This document shows, piece by piece, positions 40,272 through 41,762 of a stretch of DNA of 41,762 nucleotides (position 1 is its first letter; each line of letters begins with the position of its first letter). Source of the stretch: Amycolatopsis rubida. Lineage in GTDB: Bacteria; Actinomycetota; Actinomycetes; Mycobacteriales; Pseudonocardiaceae. Made by a program: the position numbers and the translations under genes. The DNA lies in the NCBI RefSeq assembly GCF_900115345.1, contig NZ_FOWC01000029.1, positions 1-41,762 of the forward strand, written 5' to 3'. Below the pieces are notes generated by a model. The model worked only from the letters and a program-made list of their open reading frames with translations. It had not been told where the DNA came from and searched no databases.

Positions 40272-40462
40272 TCAGGACCGCCGGGGAAGCACGCAGAATT
40301 CGTTGTCTTCGGGGTCTTTCAGCACGATCCAGTGGTCGTTTTCCGGATCTTCCACGACTCTCGCGCCGAGGGTGACGAGACGGGCCGCCTCGTCGCGCTG
40401 GTGCACGGTGTCCGGCGCGATGTCCAGGTGCAGCCGGTTCTTGCCGGTCTTCCCCTCGATAA
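40272..40462 (-). pseudogene. VOC-family (glyoxalase/bleomycin resistance-like) protein, cut off by an integrated element
   Basis: The minus strand reads EGKTGKNRLHLDIAPDTVHQ, then ARVVEDPENDHWIVLKDPED and NEFCVLPRRS before the stop: the C-terminal beta-alpha repeat of a VOC protein, with its metal-ligand region (HLD) and the D-P-E-x-N-E-F-C end. Upstream of EGKTGKN the homology stops abruptly and an in-frame stop appears within a few codons. The N-terminal half is missing, and a serine integrase starts 37 bases further on, facing away. Confidence 0.85.
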
Positions 40463-40490
40463 GTTGTCATCAAGAAGTAACCGGGTGACG
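40440..40490. other. Probable attachment site junction (attL or attR) of an integrated element
   Basis: Homology to VOC proteins ends at about 40462, inside the reading frame, and base use becomes less GC-rich immediately after (ATAAGTTGTCATCAAGAAG). The integrase gene starts at 40499. Large serine integrases usually sit right beside one end of the element and have target sites inside conserved genes. The other end and the crossover dinucleotide are outside the window or not determinable. Confidence 0.65.
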
Positions 40491-40498
40491 ATGGGGCT

Positions 40499-41740
40499 AT
40501 GACCAGCAAGGATGCACCTTCGACCACGTACGTTGCACTGTACTGCCGGATTTCTGTGGACCGGGCGGGTCGCAGGGAGGGTGTGCAGGCGCAGGAACGC
40601 TGGGGCCGCGCGTACGCCGCAAAACGCTGGCCGGGCGTGCCGGTCGTGGTGTTCGCGGATAATGACCTGTCTGCGGCCGCCGACGATGTTGTCCGTCCCC
40701 AGTACGAGCGGTTGCGCGAAGCGATCGAACGGGGAGAGGTTGCGCACCTGTGGGCGGTGGAGCAGTACCGCATCGAGCGCCGCGAGATTCAATGGTTTGA
40801 GTTGGCGGCCTTGCTGGACGCGGCAGGAATCACGGAACTGCACACAGACCGGGACGGCATCGTTCGCATCCGCGATGAAGTCGCTGGCATCAAAGCCGTG
40901 CTTGGCGCCGCCGAGGTGCGGCGGATCAAAAGCCGGGTCAATGACATGCTGGCGGAAAAGGCAGCGCTTGGCGAACCGCCGGGCGTCCGCCCGTTCGGCT
41001 ACAAACATGCGAAGAGAAAGGACGGCTCTAAGACGTATGTGCAGGTTCCGGAGCAGGCGGCGGCGATTCGCCAGGCCGCTGAGTGGGTGCTCTCCGGCTG
41101 GTCGTTGGCGAACATTGCCGCAGAGTTGAGCAAGCAGGGTTTGCGCGGTGCTTACGGCGGGACGATTCGCCCTGGCGCAGTGCGGAACTGGGTCACTCTT
41201 CCCACGGTGGCGGGCCACCGGGTTTACCGGAATTCGATTGTGGGTCGAGGAAATTGGGAGCCGATTTTGGATGAGGCTACCTGGCAAGCGTGCAAGCTTA
41301 AGCTGTCTCAGCCCCGCCGGGTCAAGCGTGCGGATGGCAAGGGAACATATCCGGTCACTGAGAGGCACAAGGGTAATGCGACTGGCCGCAAGTACCTGTT
41401 GACGGGCGGTCTGGTGGTGTGCGGGGTGTGCGGGGCGCGCCTGACCGGGTCGCCCAAGCAAATTAAGAAACGGCGGGTTCCGTATCTGACTTGCCATCCC
41501 AACGTCGGGGGCAAGGGATGTGTTGGCATCTTGCTGGATGAAACCGAAAAATTTGTGCTCGACAGCTTGTGGGCAGAATTGGACAAGCCCGAGTTCTTGC
41601 AGTCGATCGCGGCGGACGAGCATGGTCCGCGCCGCGATGCCATCACCAAAGAACTGGACGGCCTAGATGTTGCGGGTCATGACGTTGGTGACGCTGGCCA
41701 GGGTCTGAGACGAGGGACGGGTCTTTCAGCGGCAGGATGA
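40499..41740 (+). CDS. Large serine recombinase (integrase), probably interrupted near its end
   Basis: 413 residues. The resolvase N-domain has the catalytic serine in LYCRISVDRAG (about residue 19), VVVFADNDLSAA and the EQYRIERREIQWFELAALLD helix. The recombinase domain follows (PPGVRPFGYKHAKR, GWSLANIAAELSKQGLRGAY, TVAGHRVYRNSIVG). A zinc ribbon has C-x2-C in VVCGVCGARLTG and Cys in LTCHPN and GKGCVG. Homologues continue with a long coiled coil after the zinc ribbon. Here the coiled coil stops after ITKELDGL (about 41665), followed by unrelated residues and a stop. ATG 40499 follows GTGACGATGGGG. Integration/excision function may be lost. Confidence 0.88.
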   Translation: MTSKDAPSTTYVALYCRISVDRAGRREGVQAQERWGRAYAAKRWPGVPVVVFADNDLSAAADDVVRPQYERLREAIERGEVAHLWAVEQYRIERREIQWFELAALLDAAGITELHTDRDGIVRIRDEVAGIKAVLGAAEVRRIKSRVNDMLAEKAALGEPPGVRPFGYKHAKRKDGSKTYVQVPEQAAAIRQAAEWVLSGWSLANIAAELSKQGLRGAYGGTIRPGAVRNWVTLPTVAGHRVYRNSIVGRGNWEPILDEATWQACKLKLSQPRRVKRADGKGTYPVTERHKGNATGRKYLLTGGLVVCGVCGARLTGSPKQIKKRRVPYLTCHPNVGGKGCVGILLDETEKFVLDSLWAELDKPEFLQSIAADEHGPRRDAITKELDGLDVAGHDVGDAGQGLRRGTGLSAAG

Positions 41741-41762
41741 GAAGTGCGACCAACTCGTCCTC
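41666..41762. other. Foreign-looking sequence at the window edge, possible IS end
   Basis: From about 41666 (GATGTTGCGGGTCATGACG) the sequence no longer continues the integrase and contains no recognisable gene before the window ends. An insertion sequence end is possible, but no transposase or second terminal repeat can be seen here. Confidence 0.35.

Noticed and set aside
1..41762. tRNA or rRNA genes
   Set aside because: No cloverleaf-like sequence with a TTC-type T-loop or ribosomal RNA stretch was found by reading the gaps between genes.

Overview
The window is high-GC chromosomal DNA of an actinomycete. Codon use, GTG starts, the TetR/MarR/GntR regulators, the F420/LLM-type oxidoreductases, a LAxTG-type wall anchor, an IdeR-type iron box and many leaderless starts all fit a member of the Pseudonocardiales such as Amycolatopsis. 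The genus is inferred from general resemblance, not from a search.

Layout. 1-2500: start of msrA, then a divergent LysR regulator / MFS efflux pair. 2510-5650: a GntR (FCD) regulator coupled to an orphan ABC ATPase, divergent from a cell-wall anchored choice-of-anchor A protein. 5816-7599: a TetX-like FAD monooxygenase followed by remnants of a TetR regulator and of a second monooxygenase. 7596-11589: an iron-siderophore uptake operon (ATPase, lipoprotein, fused double permease) with an iron box. 11759-15351: a MocR-type regulator without its PLP lysine, an alditol oxidase and an NAD kinase. 15501-18195: secreted M15-fold protein, secreted M14 carboxypeptidase, SMI1/KNR4-like protein. 18279-20150: DHA2 exporter and MarR regulator, followed by a 59-bp tandem repeat. 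20390-26547: a LacI-controlled cluster of NCS1 permease, C45 Ntn hydrolase, YtcJ-like amidohydrolase and LLM flavin oxidoreductase. 26548-32437: DoxX protein and a run of redox enzymes (two MDR, one SDR, one LLM) with two TetR regulators. 32495-38387: secreted peptidoglycan-binding protein, cupin, GH92 alpha-mannosidase, Bcr/CflA exporter. 38442-40250: LexA-family repressor, membrane protein, MarR regulator. 40272-41762: a VOC-family gene cut off at the edge of an integrated element, whose large serine integrase begins a few bases further on and itself seems interrupted near the window end.

How the genes work together. Most of the window is small regulator-plus-target modules, and for several of them candidate operators can be read directly: LysR/MFS, GntR/anchor protein, MarR/DHA2, LacI/NCS1 cluster, TetR/MDR and TetR/SDR. 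The best candidate for an undescribed system is the LacI cluster: a perfect 16-bp operator lies between the -35 and -10 of the permease promoter and a near-identical one lies at the lacI promoter, so uptake, amide cleavage, hydrolysis and flavin-dependent oxidation of one nitrogenous substrate may be induced together. Its C45 gene carries two compensating frameshifts.

Structural features run through the whole window: long near-perfect palindromes between convergent genes, at least ten genes with a TANNNT box 6-8 nt before the start codon (leaderless transcription), and several remnants of duplicated or decayed genes.
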